DNA of 64,000 nt from Larix kaempferi. Taxonomy: Eukaryota; Streptophyta; Pinopsida; Pinales; Pinaceae. Below are positions 33,930 through 44,879 of the stretch, piece by piece (the stretch's first letter is position 1; each line of letters opens with the position of its first letter). A program made the position numbers and the translations under genes. The DNA is taken from NCBI GenBank assembly GCA_027924585.1, contig BSBM01000096.1, positions 434,001 through 498,000 on the forward strand, read 5' to 3'. The notes under the pieces were generated by a model. The model was given only the letters and a program-made list of their open reading frames with translations. It did not search any database and was not told the DNA's origin.

Positions 33930-35421
33930 TTTCATTCGGCCGAATCGCTTGAAAAATTAATTTCTTACTGTATTTTCTGCCCACATAGCACATTTTCCAG
34001 TATTAGAAATCCTCCATATTTTACAGCCATAGATATATTTTTACTATTTAGAATGCCCATGTGAAAAAGTCTTTTTAAATATTTTCAGAAATTGAAAGAA
34101 AGATTTGATTGCATTCTAACTAGATTAAAATTTTTACTATTTACTTCTTTGATATTTTTGCCCATAGTAGAATTTTAAAAGAAATCCATTTATTTCGCAA
34201 AGAAGTTTTATTATTTGCTTTCCTATTTCAAAAGATCCTTTGTTTTTTGAATAGTCCTTGAAAAGCATTTAATTTCCATTTATTGAAAAAGTCATAATAT
34301 TTGCTTTTTATTTCAAAAGATCCTTTGTTTTTTGAATACTTAGCATTTACTTTTTCAATTTCAGTTTAAAATATCACACGTGCACCCACTCAAACACTAA
34401 TTTTAAACTGAGCCTTAAAACTTACCCTAATTTCAACCCACTTTTAACCCCATTTGGGGAACACTAAAAGAACTTTGTAGCTAGGTAGTATTGAGGGGAT
34501 AGGTGTTCCAATAACACCCCTCAGTTATTACATCTGAGACATAGTTGTTGTCCTTTAGGGAGCTAAAATCTCCTAGTATTTATTGGCACGGTCACAACCG
34601 GTTTATGGGAAGGCCTCTCCCCTAGGAGGGTTGAAGTCGCGAGGATGGTTTCGGAAGCCTAAGTGGAATACCGAAATCCATTCAGTAACCGAAGGACTAC
34701 CATTCGCAGTTCTCGGGATATCCTTGTATGGGGGTATTGCGATAAAGGACCAAATGACAGATTTACCTTTTCTCGACGTGTCATGAACGGAGTATCCTAG
34801 TAGCCATTCTTTAGGATTGATTACCCGGTGTCCCTCCCGGTAGGGGGATATCTAGCCGTTGACTCAACACTCATATTGTCTGACTTGGATTTCATCACCT
34901 TGCAGAGAATATCGTTTGTTGATTCACAATACTTTTAGTTAGGTGTTTGCATGATTCAACCCACCTTTGGTCTAGTTACACCTATTTTTTCTAGAAGTTG
35001 TTTGCATGTTGGTACTCTGACCATTTTTTACATCCCTCCACTTATTATAGCACAGCTTCTATAATAAGTGCCTTTTTGAGGTTGATTTTTTGGCCTGAGA
35101 GCCTTCATTTTCACTGCCCTTCTTGCACCCTTGGTTGCATTAGGGTTTTGAGTTTTTTATACATTACCATTTTACACATACAGATTTTTACACAAAACTT
35201 ATTTTCTCACCATTGAGAATTTTAGACGCTCTCGTCATCTTCAAGGCGAACTCCCAGAGTTCAGTCTACTTGGCTCGCCACGTCACCGACGCTGAGCCTT
35301 ATCCCTTGACTCGACACATCGTCGGTCAACCATATGGTCATCCGATTCTGACACGCCTCACTTCACTTCTAATTCTGAGGCAGAATTCGAAAACCCCACT
35401 GCGTTATTCCCAACCAACATT
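33930..35421 (+). other. Element F untranslated leader
   Basis: About 1.5 kb between repeat array 1 and gag. 34060-34340 has an AT-rich duplicated block (AAAAGATCCTTTGTTTTTTG near 34232 and 34315). 34560-34790 is a 67-codon open stretch (SPLGGLKSRGWFRKPK) whose function I cannot name. Confidence 0.4.
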
Positions 35422-37889
35422 ATGGCTGGAACACCTTTTGACCCACTTTTTACCAGCACCATAGGAGAGACGTCTATAGACCCTTCTACTGCGGTGCCAT
35501 CCATGGCAGCAACCACCCCCTTGGGTATGCCTAATATGGGAAACACTCCACCCTTAGAAATGCCCAACACAGGGCCACCTCCTGTTATAGGAATCCCCAA
35601 CACAGGGCCACCACCTATTATGGGTATGCCCAACATAGGGGTCACACCCCCTCTGAATCCCACAACCCAGATTCCAGGAATCGCCACTACTATTCCCAAC
35701 CCAAGTGTAACCCATGTTGCACTTGGAAGTGCTGGCCCATACCAGACCACACCTATTGGAGGACACATACCTGCAATACCTAGCATACCTTTAGGCACTA
35801 CTGGACCACTACATCATACCACCATGACTAGGCATGTCCCAGTCCTAGTCACTACATCTGCTAGCTTACCGTACATGGCAAGTCTGAACTTGCCAGACTT
35901 AGCCAGGCTCACTAATGATCCTATCAGACACGATCCTGCGTGGCCTCACATGCCCACCAAACTCCCTTTCGACATCCCTAAGTTTGAGGGAAAGGCAGGT
36001 GAGGACCCCAGAACCATATCATGTCCTTCCATCTATGGTGTTCCTCCAACTCCATAGTGGATGACTCTATCCGCCTCCGTCTTTTACAGCGCACCTTCAC
36101 TGGCTCTGCAACCAAGTGGTATATCGAGCAGCCCCATGGGATGCATGCCACCTTTACCTCCCTTTCCTCGACCTTCCTGCAGTTCTTTCAGTTACCTGTC
36201 CGCTATGATGTGGGCGTCGAGATCCTACTGTCTTGCAGACAGAACACGGCCACCCACATCACTGACCACATTCATGAGTGGCGTCAACGCCGAAGCCTCT
36301 GCAAAATCAAGTTAGACGACCGTATCTTCCTAGATTGGTTTCTAAAATCCCTTCTCCCTCTCATTGCGAAGGATGTGGCATCCGAAAGACCCCAGTCTGA
36401 AGAAGAGGCCATCCTCAAAGCCCAACAGTTTGATCTCATTTATGCCCAGTCGGGTTATCTGTATACCATTATACCGGACGCCCCTCGGGGTGAGTCATCC
36501 CAACATGATGCGTCGGGGGCATCCCATGCCGCTGATGGCATCATTGGTCGTATGGCCTCGCATCCCCAACCCTTTTCCATTTCACATCCTAGCCATGGTC
36601 TCGATCTTTCGCGGGCTACATCTCAGTCTGGAGCAACCAATTCATATGCTCCCATGGCACATCACCACCATACCCATGGACCTTCATGTCCACCTCAGTG
36701 CTTTGGTCATGCACCACCTGCATACGCTCTCCCAGCTGCACCTCAACCAATGTATTACCCGCAACAAGATGTGGCAGCTAACCCAACACCTCCAATAGCT
36801 CAGGGTTACCAACAACCCCAGCAGGTAACTGGACCACCTCCAGCCCCACAGGCTTATTACCCACCACAACCTGCTCCCACACCTGCGGCGAACCAAAATC
36901 CTCCCACTGCTCAAGGGAAAGTGTACACATAGCACAACCATCCCTAGAACCAAAACAACCAGCGCAACCAAGGTGCGCAACAGAACCGTGGTAGAGGTCG
37001 TAACCGCGGTAATAACCAACAACATCAGCAAGGTCCTCCACCTCCCAATCCTCCGTAGAATAACAATGCTGCTCCTCCCAACTGCAATCCAAATCGGAAT
37101 CCCAAGCAGCCTAGAAATAATAGCCTCAGAACAAACCACCCTTGTTCTATCTGCGGGGTCTAAGGTCATTACACGCATTATTGCCCACATTTGGAGCAAG
37201 CTCGGCAACTCTGGACCGACGATGCCCATCGTCAAGCACAAGCGGCTCCTCAGCCGCCACCCAACCCTCCACCACCTCAACATCAACCTTTGGTGCTGCA
37301 AAACCCCTTTCCAAACCAAGGTGTAGTGAACACTTAGCCGTTAGCCCCCCCTCAGGGCAACGTGCCACCACAGCAGATCACTTATGCAGCCCCTGATCAA
37401 CCCATGTTCGATTCAGGTACTCACCACTTGTTGATGATGTCAACCGTCGATGCCAACCTCCAAACCCGTCAGAACCAATATGGCTCCACCTCTGAAGCCC
37501 CTCCCACCGACAAGAACACTAACGTTAATCCCACAGATCAAACGTTACGTATACCTCCGGCTCCACTTGATGGCGCTTCTAAAGCGCCTCGCTTCCCACT
37601 TCATCGCATTAATAGTAATCCCAATGCTCGCGCTGCGTCAAATTACAACATTGTCGACGACTTACACCCTCAATGGCATCATCTCGAGGGCCAACCCCTC
37701 GCCCACGATCCGCAAATCCTCCACCACGTGGAGGTGGTACCGCTGCAGGTGGTTGAGCGACCACCATCGCCCGCCCCTAACGAGCCACGTAGTCAGCCGG
37801 TGGTACAGGCCCAACATCTACACAATGCAAATAAACCATCATATACACATCTAACTATAATCATAAACAAATCACATGATATAGTATAA
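35422..37889 (+). pseudogene. gag: Element F gag, frameshifted and with stops
   Basis: ATG 35422 opens a Pro/Gly/Met-rich N-terminal region with repeats of GMPN and GPPP, then PKFEGKAGEDPRT. A one-base deletion at about 36014 shifts the frame; it continues from 36021 with the gypsy capsid domain (SIRLRLLQRTFTGSATKWY, TDHIHEWRQRRS, LDWFLKSLLP, EEEAILKAQQFDL), then a long His/Pro/Gln-rich region. Stops occur in the same frame at 36930, about 37050, 37161, 37323 and nearby. The zinc knuckle (CSICGV-stop-GHYTHYC, 37143-37184) is split by TAA. About 37650 reads YNIVDDL, which usually leads into protease; no protease follows. Confidence 0.85.
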
Positions 37890-38775
37890 AACAAACCACA
37901 AAACATACCGTCTAAACCCTAGGCCTGTCCTTGGGCTCGAGGCATCTCTGGGTCACCTCGGTAGTCCATGCCAGCATATGGATAATCCTCAATCACCAGG
38001 GGCATCTGCTCCCACTGCTCATATACCTCCTCCATGAAAAACCCGCGGACACCACCACCACCACGAGGCATCATATGCCCCCACTGCACCATGCGCGGCT
38101 CACTCACCAGACCATCACGAATGGGCACCCGTGGTCGTAAGGTCGGCACCCGCTCGAAGAAAAAACAACATAGAAAGGAGGCATAACAGAACTCTCCTCC
38201 CTCTCGAAAGCACTTGTCCAGATCTCTCCGGACACCTGTTAGAAACATCTGAGCCCATGCATAATATGTCCCCCGAAGCACAGAGTCCACCATCATCGTT
38301 TGTCCCCCGGACAAACGATGTGGCACCGCAGCACCCAGCACTCGTAGCACACCTGCTCCAACAACCCTCATGTCCCACTCCCGTAGTGATCGTAGACTCA
38401 AGACACTGTTCTGCAAAATGGCCCATCAACACAAAAGGTCTGTAGTAAATCCTCCATATCCACACCTGGCGGGATCCTCGGCAGAAGATCTCCCACCTCC
38501 CCCAAACGAGGCAACCCAGTCAGAAAATAAACGTCTGTGAGGGTGATCTCCAACCTCTGTCCCCCAATCATAAAAGCACCCTCCGCGGGCACCCACCAAC
38601 TCACCAACTTGTTCAGGAGCCGTCTCACTGAACGCATTGGTGGGATCTGAGTGAACTTCAAAAGTCCACTCACAGCTAGAGTCTTCCGGACCCCCGGATC
38701 AGTACGAATCCTCTCCATCAAATCATCATCTATCTCCCGCTCTCGCCAGGAACTCAGCGGTCTCCTCAACATCCT
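37660..38775 (-). pseudogene. Antisense plant-mobile-domain-like gene in element F
   Basis: Minus strand, against gag. The main exon runs from about 38775 (a clear TTTTTTTGCAG acceptor just upstream) to 37909, in two frames joined by a single frameshift near 38400. Motifs: VRKTLAVSGLLKF, GAFMIGGQRLEITLTDVYFL, TGLPRLGEVGDLLP, then TYYAWAQMFLTGVRRDLDK and CYASFLCCFFFERVP. This is the pattern of the plant mobile domain (aminotransferase-like) family. A stop near 37919 comes before a strong donor (ACG then GTATGT, 37909). A 91-nt AT-rich intron ends TGTGTAG at 37818; the next exon encodes PPADYVAR and an RGG-type tail (PPPRGGGFADRGRGVGPRD). Intron-bearing antisense genes in Tat-type elements are thought to be captured host genes. 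This copy is broken. Confidence 0.7.
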
Positions 38776-38854
38776 GCAAAAAAACGGAAGAAATTTTTAG
38801 CCCCAGCAAAAAAATTTTGCAAAAAATACCCTCGCAGCTTTTTCATCAAAATCT

Positions 38855-39068
38855 GCGATGATCATCACGGCCTTTTCATAAAAATCCGCGATGCTCATCG
38901 CGGCCTCCATCCAAGAATCCGCGATGAACATCGGGGGTATTTGCCAGAAAGTTGCGATGAACATCGCGACTATCTCTTATGGACTCGCGATGAACATCGC
39001 GGGTTCCAACCTCGTAGTAGCGATGAACATCGCGACTGTCAGCCTAAAACCCGCGCGGTTCATCGTGG
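38855..39068. repeat. 33-bp tandem repeat array 2 of element F
   Basis: GCGATGAACATCGCG-type units start at 38855, 38888, 38921, 38954, 38987, 39020 and 39053, exactly 33 bp apart. Each holds a near-perfect inverted repeat CGCGATG-AA-CATCGCG. The unit aligns with array 1 (both share ACATCGCG and AAAACCCGCG at the same spacing), so one repeat exists at two sites 5 kb apart. It lies upstream of the antisense gene. On that strand it encodes an 11-residue repeat (AMFIAT...), broken by stops. Confidence 0.88.
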
Positions 39069-39429
39069 GAAGAGACCCGAAACCCGTGATATTCCACGTT
39101 GGAAGGTCAACGTGGAATTTCACGGCCTTCAGGGGCCCGCCGCTAACAAAAAATGACATAATTGAAAAGGCTAAGGCGAATAGGGTTACTTGAAACTCGC
39201 AGAATCGAAAACCAACGGTCAAATCTCCTAGAAATCGAGAAAGAGCTCTGACTGCTCTGCCAAACTCGCACGTAACAAGGACACGTCATATGGGCCCCAC
39301 GCCCTATTTATAGAGATTCCACCATTTTTCCAACAACCATTCCAGTCTCATACGACGTCCGTTTCTCAAACCGTTGGTACCATTGGAATCAGCACAGCAA
39401 GAACTTCATGGCAGTTCTTTCCTTTTCCA

Positions 39430-40340
39430 GTTTTCACCAGCTCCATTTTTTGACCATTTTTTCACGCCCTCGTTGCCTCGGTTTACGTGCCACATCGGCC
39501 GTCGTCCATTTTTGGCATGCCTTATATCGCCGGATTCAGTTTTCCGCGCTCGTGATGATGCTTGAGATCATTTCTCGCTCTCACGCCTAAATTTTTCAGG
39601 CATTTTTTCCATGCCCCCTCGTCGCCTCGGTTTGCGTGCCACATCGATCATCGTCCATTTTTGGCATGCCTTATATCGCTGGATTAAGTTTTCCGCACTT
39701 GTGATGATGCTTGAGATCATTTCTCGCTCTCATGCCTAGATTTTTTGGGCATTTTTTCCATGCCCCCTCGTCGCCTTGGTTTGCGTGCCACATCGGCCGT
39801 CGTCCATTTTTTGGCATGCCTTATATCGCCGGATTCAGTTTTCCGCGCTGGTGATGATGCTTGAGATCATTTCTCGCTCTCACGTCCAGATTTTTTGGGC
39901 ATTTTTTCCATGTCCCCCTCATCACCTTGGTTTGCGTGCCACATCCGCCGTTCTCCATTTTTGACATGCTTTATATCGTCGAATTCAGTGTTTTGCGCTC
40001 GTGATGATGCTTGAGATCATTTCTCGCTCTCACCTCCAAATTTTTTGGGCATTTTTTCCATGCCCCCTCGTCGCCTCAGTTTACGTGCCACATCCGCCGT
40101 TCTCCATGGTTGACCATCTTTATATCGCCGGATTTAGTTTCCCGCGCTTGTGATGATGCTTGAGATCATTTCTCGCTCTCACGCCCATACTTTTTGGCCA
40201 TTTTTTCAAAATACCCTCTCATTGCCTCGATTTGCGTACCACAAAGCCGCAGCCCCCTTTTGACAATCTTTATGTCACCGGATCCAATATCCCACACACA
40301 TGATGATGCTTGAGGCCTTTTCTCGCTCCCATCTACCCCT
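39430..40340. repeat. About 150-bp tandem array in element F, six copies
   Basis: CTTGAGATCATTTCTCGCTC (or a variant) starts at 39561, 39710, 39860, 40010, 40159 and 40309, spaced 149-150 bp. Other unit words are CGTGCCACATC, TTATATCGCCGGATTCAG and GTGATGATG. It sits between the antisense gene and the 3' end; copies to the right are more diverged. No coding role seen. Confidence 0.9.
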
Positions 40341-40369
40341 TTTTGTTCGGTATAATTTTATCCCTTTTT

Positions 40370-40870
40370 CGGGCCGAGCAATCCCTTTTTACGAAAAAGG
40401 CACTTAGGGAGTTTCTGTTAAGCTCTTTTCTGACTCCTAAATCAATGAAAATATCGCCGAGCAACCTTGCTTCCTTTCATGCTTGCTAAACGTATCTGAA
40501 AGGGCGTCTACCTGGTATAAGTTTACCCCTTTTCCGGACCTCGTAGACAAATTACGAAAAAGGTATACTCTAGTCACATCGGCTAGAAGAGTTCTCCATC
40601 TGCATCATTTTATGCTTTTTCGGGCCTTGGAGACTCAACTTACGAAAAAGAAACACCAATAGAGTCCACTTCCCGCTTTCAGACTCTCTAAACATGAAAG
40701 CAACCACGAGCAATCACCATCCTGGGCTCGTAAAACCAATAGGACAGTAGTCACAACCACTGTAGAGTCTTCTTATCGCTTTCAGACTCCTTAAAAATGA
40801 AAGCACCAATGAGCACGAACAGTCCTGGGCTCACAAAATCCACAGGACAGTACCATTTCAGAGCACACTT
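40370..40870. repeat. Mixed imperfect repeats with hairpins in element F
   Basis: CTTTTTCGGGCC / TTACGAAAAAG pairs occur near 40374, 40529 and 40615; each pair can fold back on itself. CTTTCAGACTC ... ATGAAAGCA blocks occur at 40676 and 40779, with CCTGGGCTC and AGGACAGTA at matching distances (about 103 bp). Confidence 0.7.
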
Positions 40871-42101
40871 TTATCCCTTCTTGGAGCTCATTAAAACTGT
40901 GAAGAAGGACCCAATGGTGCTTCTTGGTGCCACGACAGATCACGTCTACTCATATGGCAACTTTCCCATTTTGGTCGCCTTTGTTCAGAGTATTCTGCAG
41001 TATGTCACCCTGAGAACCCCTCGACAGCACCCATCAGCTTGATTCCCCCCCAGAGTCAATACATACCCTTCAGTCCTTAAAAGCAATGATCCCCACACCT
41101 ATAAGTTAGTTCCCTACGCTGCCAGGTCAACCATGTCATCATGCTCTGAACAAAGGAAGTTTGAGTCTACCCACTATATGACCCCAGTTACTTCCCATCC
41201 CCACAAGTATGTTAGTCCTACCATCAGTACTACCACACTTCAGTTCTACACCTCGCGCTCCTATCAAGGAAACATCATTGCCTTGTTAGTTGCTGGTCTC
41301 CCTCTATCGATGACAACCACATTTATTCCAGAGGATAGACCTAGAGGTCCCTGTGTCTTGGACTCATCACCATTTATGATGAGTGCCTACGAATCATTTC
41401 GAGAAGAGTCCTCAGTGCTTCTCCAAATGGTTGTTTCTCACATGCTCAACTTCAACACCTTGATCGCATCGTTGAGACTCGCACAGGGCATTGGTTCGTT
41501 CACTTATTAGTCAAAGACCCCGGATACCATCTGACTCCTCCACATTTGAGAGTCTACCTATGGATACAACCAGTTACACTTTTATCCGGGTTGCGCATGG
41601 CGTCAGTATGCAGATGTACACTAGTTTTATACTCCCTCGAGTATACAGTCACATATACTTCCCAGAGATGGCTCACAGTCATTACGTCCCTACAGATGTT
41701 GGACACCATCAGTTTCTGCAGTTCATCAGTTATTCCACTGTATCAATTATTGAGATCAGTCATGTCATGATCATGAGTACATCCCAAAATAATGTACCCC
41801 CTGGACCATTATGATGTACCAATTTTTTTTTTATGTATTACATCCCCCTTTTTGGGACTAATTGTTATGTATATGTCTTGATACGAGCATGGGTATGCCC
41901 GCCTCGTCCATCATCAGAGATTATTCCTCATTCATATTGAGGCCATGTAATATTTGTTTATTTTTTGCAGCTTCCAAGGGTCTCAGATCCAGTCTCCAAT
42001 CGGTCTCTTCTCCTCCCCAAAACCCCAGAAAAAAGACAAAAGAACTATGATGTCTATCGGCCATACGATGAGCTCCTGCCCTCACACATCAGGGGGCAAT
42101 C
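40871..42101 (+). other. Element F 3' untranslated region and polypurine tract
   Basis: No recognisable gene; the open stretch at 41133-41510 resembles nothing I know. Ends CAGGGGGCAATC, a polypurine tract abutting the 3' LTR. Confidence 0.55.
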
Positions 42102-42804
42102 TGTTAACACCTAAAAAGTGCTCACTAGCTCATTCCCTTATTCACATGACCCATTTGTCCACTTTTCCACCATCTGAGCCTCTAAAGCCAACAAAAGGTC
42201 ACCAAAAGACCTTAGTACACCCCTTTTCCCACTTAAAAAGATTATTTTTCCTAAAAAAGCATAAAAAAACCCTAAAAAAGGGTCCAAATTCCCAAAAATA
42301 TTAAAAAGGGAATAAAAATATTAATTTTATTCAAAAAAGGAAAAAAGGAGGGAAAAGTACCTAAACCATGTTGGTCAATACCATTGGTTTCCACAAAACC
42401 ACAAATGGTATTCCCCACCACCAAAACCTATAAAAAGGTGGTAGGGGCTCCTCATTTCACATCCATCCATATTCCTATCCTCATGCTGCCAAAATCTCCC
42501 TTGAGTTTTGGCCATTGTAGCAACCTTGGAGAAAGGACCCACTGGAGATTGGAGCTGCTCACCATTGGAGCTATTCAACAACCTTCATCATGTAGAGGTA
42601 TTGTTATTGCAAGCACTTGCTTGCCCCCATTGTCAATACAAAAATTATTTTTTATCTTTCTTGTTCTTGTTCTTTAATTCAAAATGCACATGCTAGTTTA
42701 GTTTAGTTTAGATTTAGTTTATTGTTATTTATTTCTATTGAAACTGCTGCTACTAGTTAGCAGGTGCCCATAGCACTAAGCTTGGTTGCAAAACCAAGCC
42801 AACA
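42102..42804 (+). mobile_element. Element F 3' LTR
   Basis: Near-identical to 32761-33462; TATA box at 42429-42437. The largest difference is a cluster of four substitutions near 42590. Followed by the AGGGT duplicate. Confidence 0.93.
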
Positions 42805-42876
42805 AGGGTTACCTTTGGTCTTAGTCACCAGGGCCCTACTAATCAGTTATTTCCTCATAGTATAGCTTGCAGGGGG

Positions 42877-43607
42877 TGTTGGAATATTCTCCCCATCACT
42901 TTTCAGTTTTGCATGCATGCATGCATCCAATCATCTGCATACATCCAGTCATCATCATGGTGAACCTCCCAGCTCCTAGAGCTTGGTTCTATCTCTCCAC
43001 AACCTATCTACAGCCCCCAAGGGGCCTCCTACCTAGCAATGGCGCCCTTCTCCATGACAAGTGCACCTTTCTCACCTACCACAACTAGTTAGGTGCCTTT
43101 CTCACCTACCAGTTAGTTATCACTCAGTTCTTCCTTGATTTAATGCTAGATTGACTTCCTCACTAACTGTTTCACTCCGATGGACCTCCAGTGAGACTAG
43201 TCTTCCCATTCCGACTCCAGTTAACTCCTCGTGTGCCCTCCACTGAGCCTCCTTCATTCATTTAGTGCCTACTTCACTCAGTTAGAATCAGTTGACCACA
43301 CTTGAATGACTGTTACCATTGATGACTGATACATTGACTGGATGATGACTCCACTATCATTCAAGCCGTACTCTGAGTTAGGAATTCGAATGCCCTACTT
43401 GGCCTATTCGAATCCTATATGATGCCATCTTCATGGCTATTGTATTCATTCACTTACATTTTTACTCATTGTATAATACTGAGATAATGTTCTATTCTAC
43501 TATTTTTATGAGTGATCATTGAGTGTCTCCTTCTCTTCTTCTTGCAACATATTTGACAGTTTGATTGTGAGTTGCTACAGCTGCCAGATCCCTTACATAT
43601 TATTACA
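42877..43607 (+). mobile_element. Element D 3' LTR
   Basis: TGTTGGAATATTC to ATTATTACA, preceded by GCAGGGGG (polypurine tract) and followed by TTTAC. The TATA box seen in the 5' LTR is degraded here to TATAATA. Confidence 0.9.
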
Positions 43608-44870
43608 TTTACAATGTTTAGCATGTTGTACCACAAGACAAATTATGCATGGGAAATGGAGCAATATTGGACTTAAATAGCACTGTTCTTTTACTAATCA
43701 TGTGGGTACATGAGATACCTATATGTATCTGAAATTTCATCAGAAAAATAAAAATTATTGAGAATAGGAGGCAGAGAGAATGTGCAGAGAAAGAAATAAA
43801 AATACTGGCTCAATACTAGGAATTTCTCTGCATACAATCTTGATCCCCTTCGAGGGTGTTCACCTTCCAAAATACAAAAAAAAATCTTAAAGGACTCTAA
43901 GACCTGATGCATATGTTTAATGGTCCAATGGAGGTACTAGAACATCCATAGGTGCACCACCAACAACCACACTACACACCACTGTAAACTAACTAGGAAA
44001 ACTCACTAAAACTGGAACTTGATGGCCGCATTGGAACACGATGACATCAAATATAAGCCATGACACACTGGAAAACCATGGTACTAATACAATATTCTCA
44101 ACAAAAAGGAGTGTATGTCCAACTCCTCACTCCCTATCTGATCTCTCAACTAGCTAAAATGGACAGAAGGGGCACATCTCCAAAGTATAGAAAATCGCAA
44201 AGCTTCTCAACACAAATGTCAAAATGGAAAAAGATGTCAACTGGGTGCTCATACCTTTTTTATAACTCTTCATTTATCTTTTATTTCCTTTCATATTGTT
44301 CTCATGAAAATATCAATAAAATAATAATTGATATTATTTTCATGAGAGAATAGAAGTTAGCCCCCCCTTTCTAATTTGAAATTAGGAAAAGCTTTCATAG
44401 ATTCCTCGCTTGATTTCTTAACAATTACTAATCATTTCTCTTCCTTTATTAGAAAAAATATGGAAACTTCTTCCTTTCCACTTGTCTGCTTCTTTTCCTT
44501 CTTCTTTTTTCAGTTGCTTTCCTGCTTTTCAACCGATTTCATGTTTTTCAACTGCTTTTTCCATATTTTTAGCTGCTTGTCTCCATATTTCTTGAGGGAG
44601 AAAACTCATATGTATTATCCATATTCCTATGTGCCCTCGTGAGCCACGTAGATAAATTCCAACTCATAAAAAATATTAAAAAACTGAATATTCAAAATTG
44701 TGGTCCTACATCACCCTTTCATGATTTTATTTAATTACACAAGGTAACTATAGGAAAAATTAATTCCCTGATTAATTAATTAATTTCCACTTGAACCCAT
44801 GGGAATCTAATGGGATAGTGGTTTCTCCGTGGTGCTATCAAAATGGGGACATGATAAAGATGCATTAGTG
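43608..44870. other. AT-rich stretch without recognised features
   Basis: Right continuation of the locus that D entered. I see no credible gene, LTR or tandem repeat. Short open frames (43694-43912, 44060-44353, 44376-44642) have low-complexity Phe/Ser/Tyr-rich translations and no family resemblance. Confidence 0.4.
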
Positions 44871-44879
44871 AACACAAGA

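Larger units (their letters stand above)
32761..42804 (+). mobile_element. Element F: 10-kb Tat/Ogre-like gypsy element without polymerase, nested in D
   Basis: LTRs 32761-33462 and 42102-42804, flanked by AGGGT at 32756-32760 and 42805-42809. By eye the LTRs differ by about nine substitutions and one indel, so the insertion is young. The primer site TGGCGACTCCGCT and polypurine AGGGGGCA resemble Tat/Ogre elements. Inside are a 33-bp repeat array, gag (frameshifted), an antisense plant-mobile-domain gene, a second 33-bp array, a ~150-bp tandem array and further repeats. No reverse transcriptase, RNase H or integrase is visible, so it needs proteins from a relative. Confidence 0.92.
22061..43607 (+). 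mobile_element. Element D: copia element hosting nested E and F
   Basis: LTRs 22061-22779 and 42877-43607, flanked by TTTAC at 22056-22060 and 43608-43612. Body: primer site, gag, protease, integrase, then element E (25696-32614), a short remainder (32620-32760), element F (32761-42804), the rest of the 3' untranslated part (42810-42876) and the 3' LTR. Reverse transcriptase and RNase H are absent from D's own sequence and must have been lost by deletion. The first LTR starts TATTGG instead of TGTTGG, a one-base decay of the terminal TG. Confidence 0.9.

Noticed and set aside
36684-37319. 211-codon minus-strand frame opposite F gag
   Set aside because: Arises from the Pro/Gln/His-rich gag tail read backwards; composition Leu/Val/Trp-rich without domain pattern.
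38855-39068. CRISPR-like array (regular 33-bp spacing with palindromes)
   Set aside because: Units are contiguous tandem repeats without unique spacers, inside a plant retrotransposon. The same holds for arrays at 33655, 18138 and 39430.
44341-44380. CCCCCCC run near 44363 as a polypurine tract on the minus strand
   Set aside because: No TG...CA LTR terminus or internal element sequence next to it.
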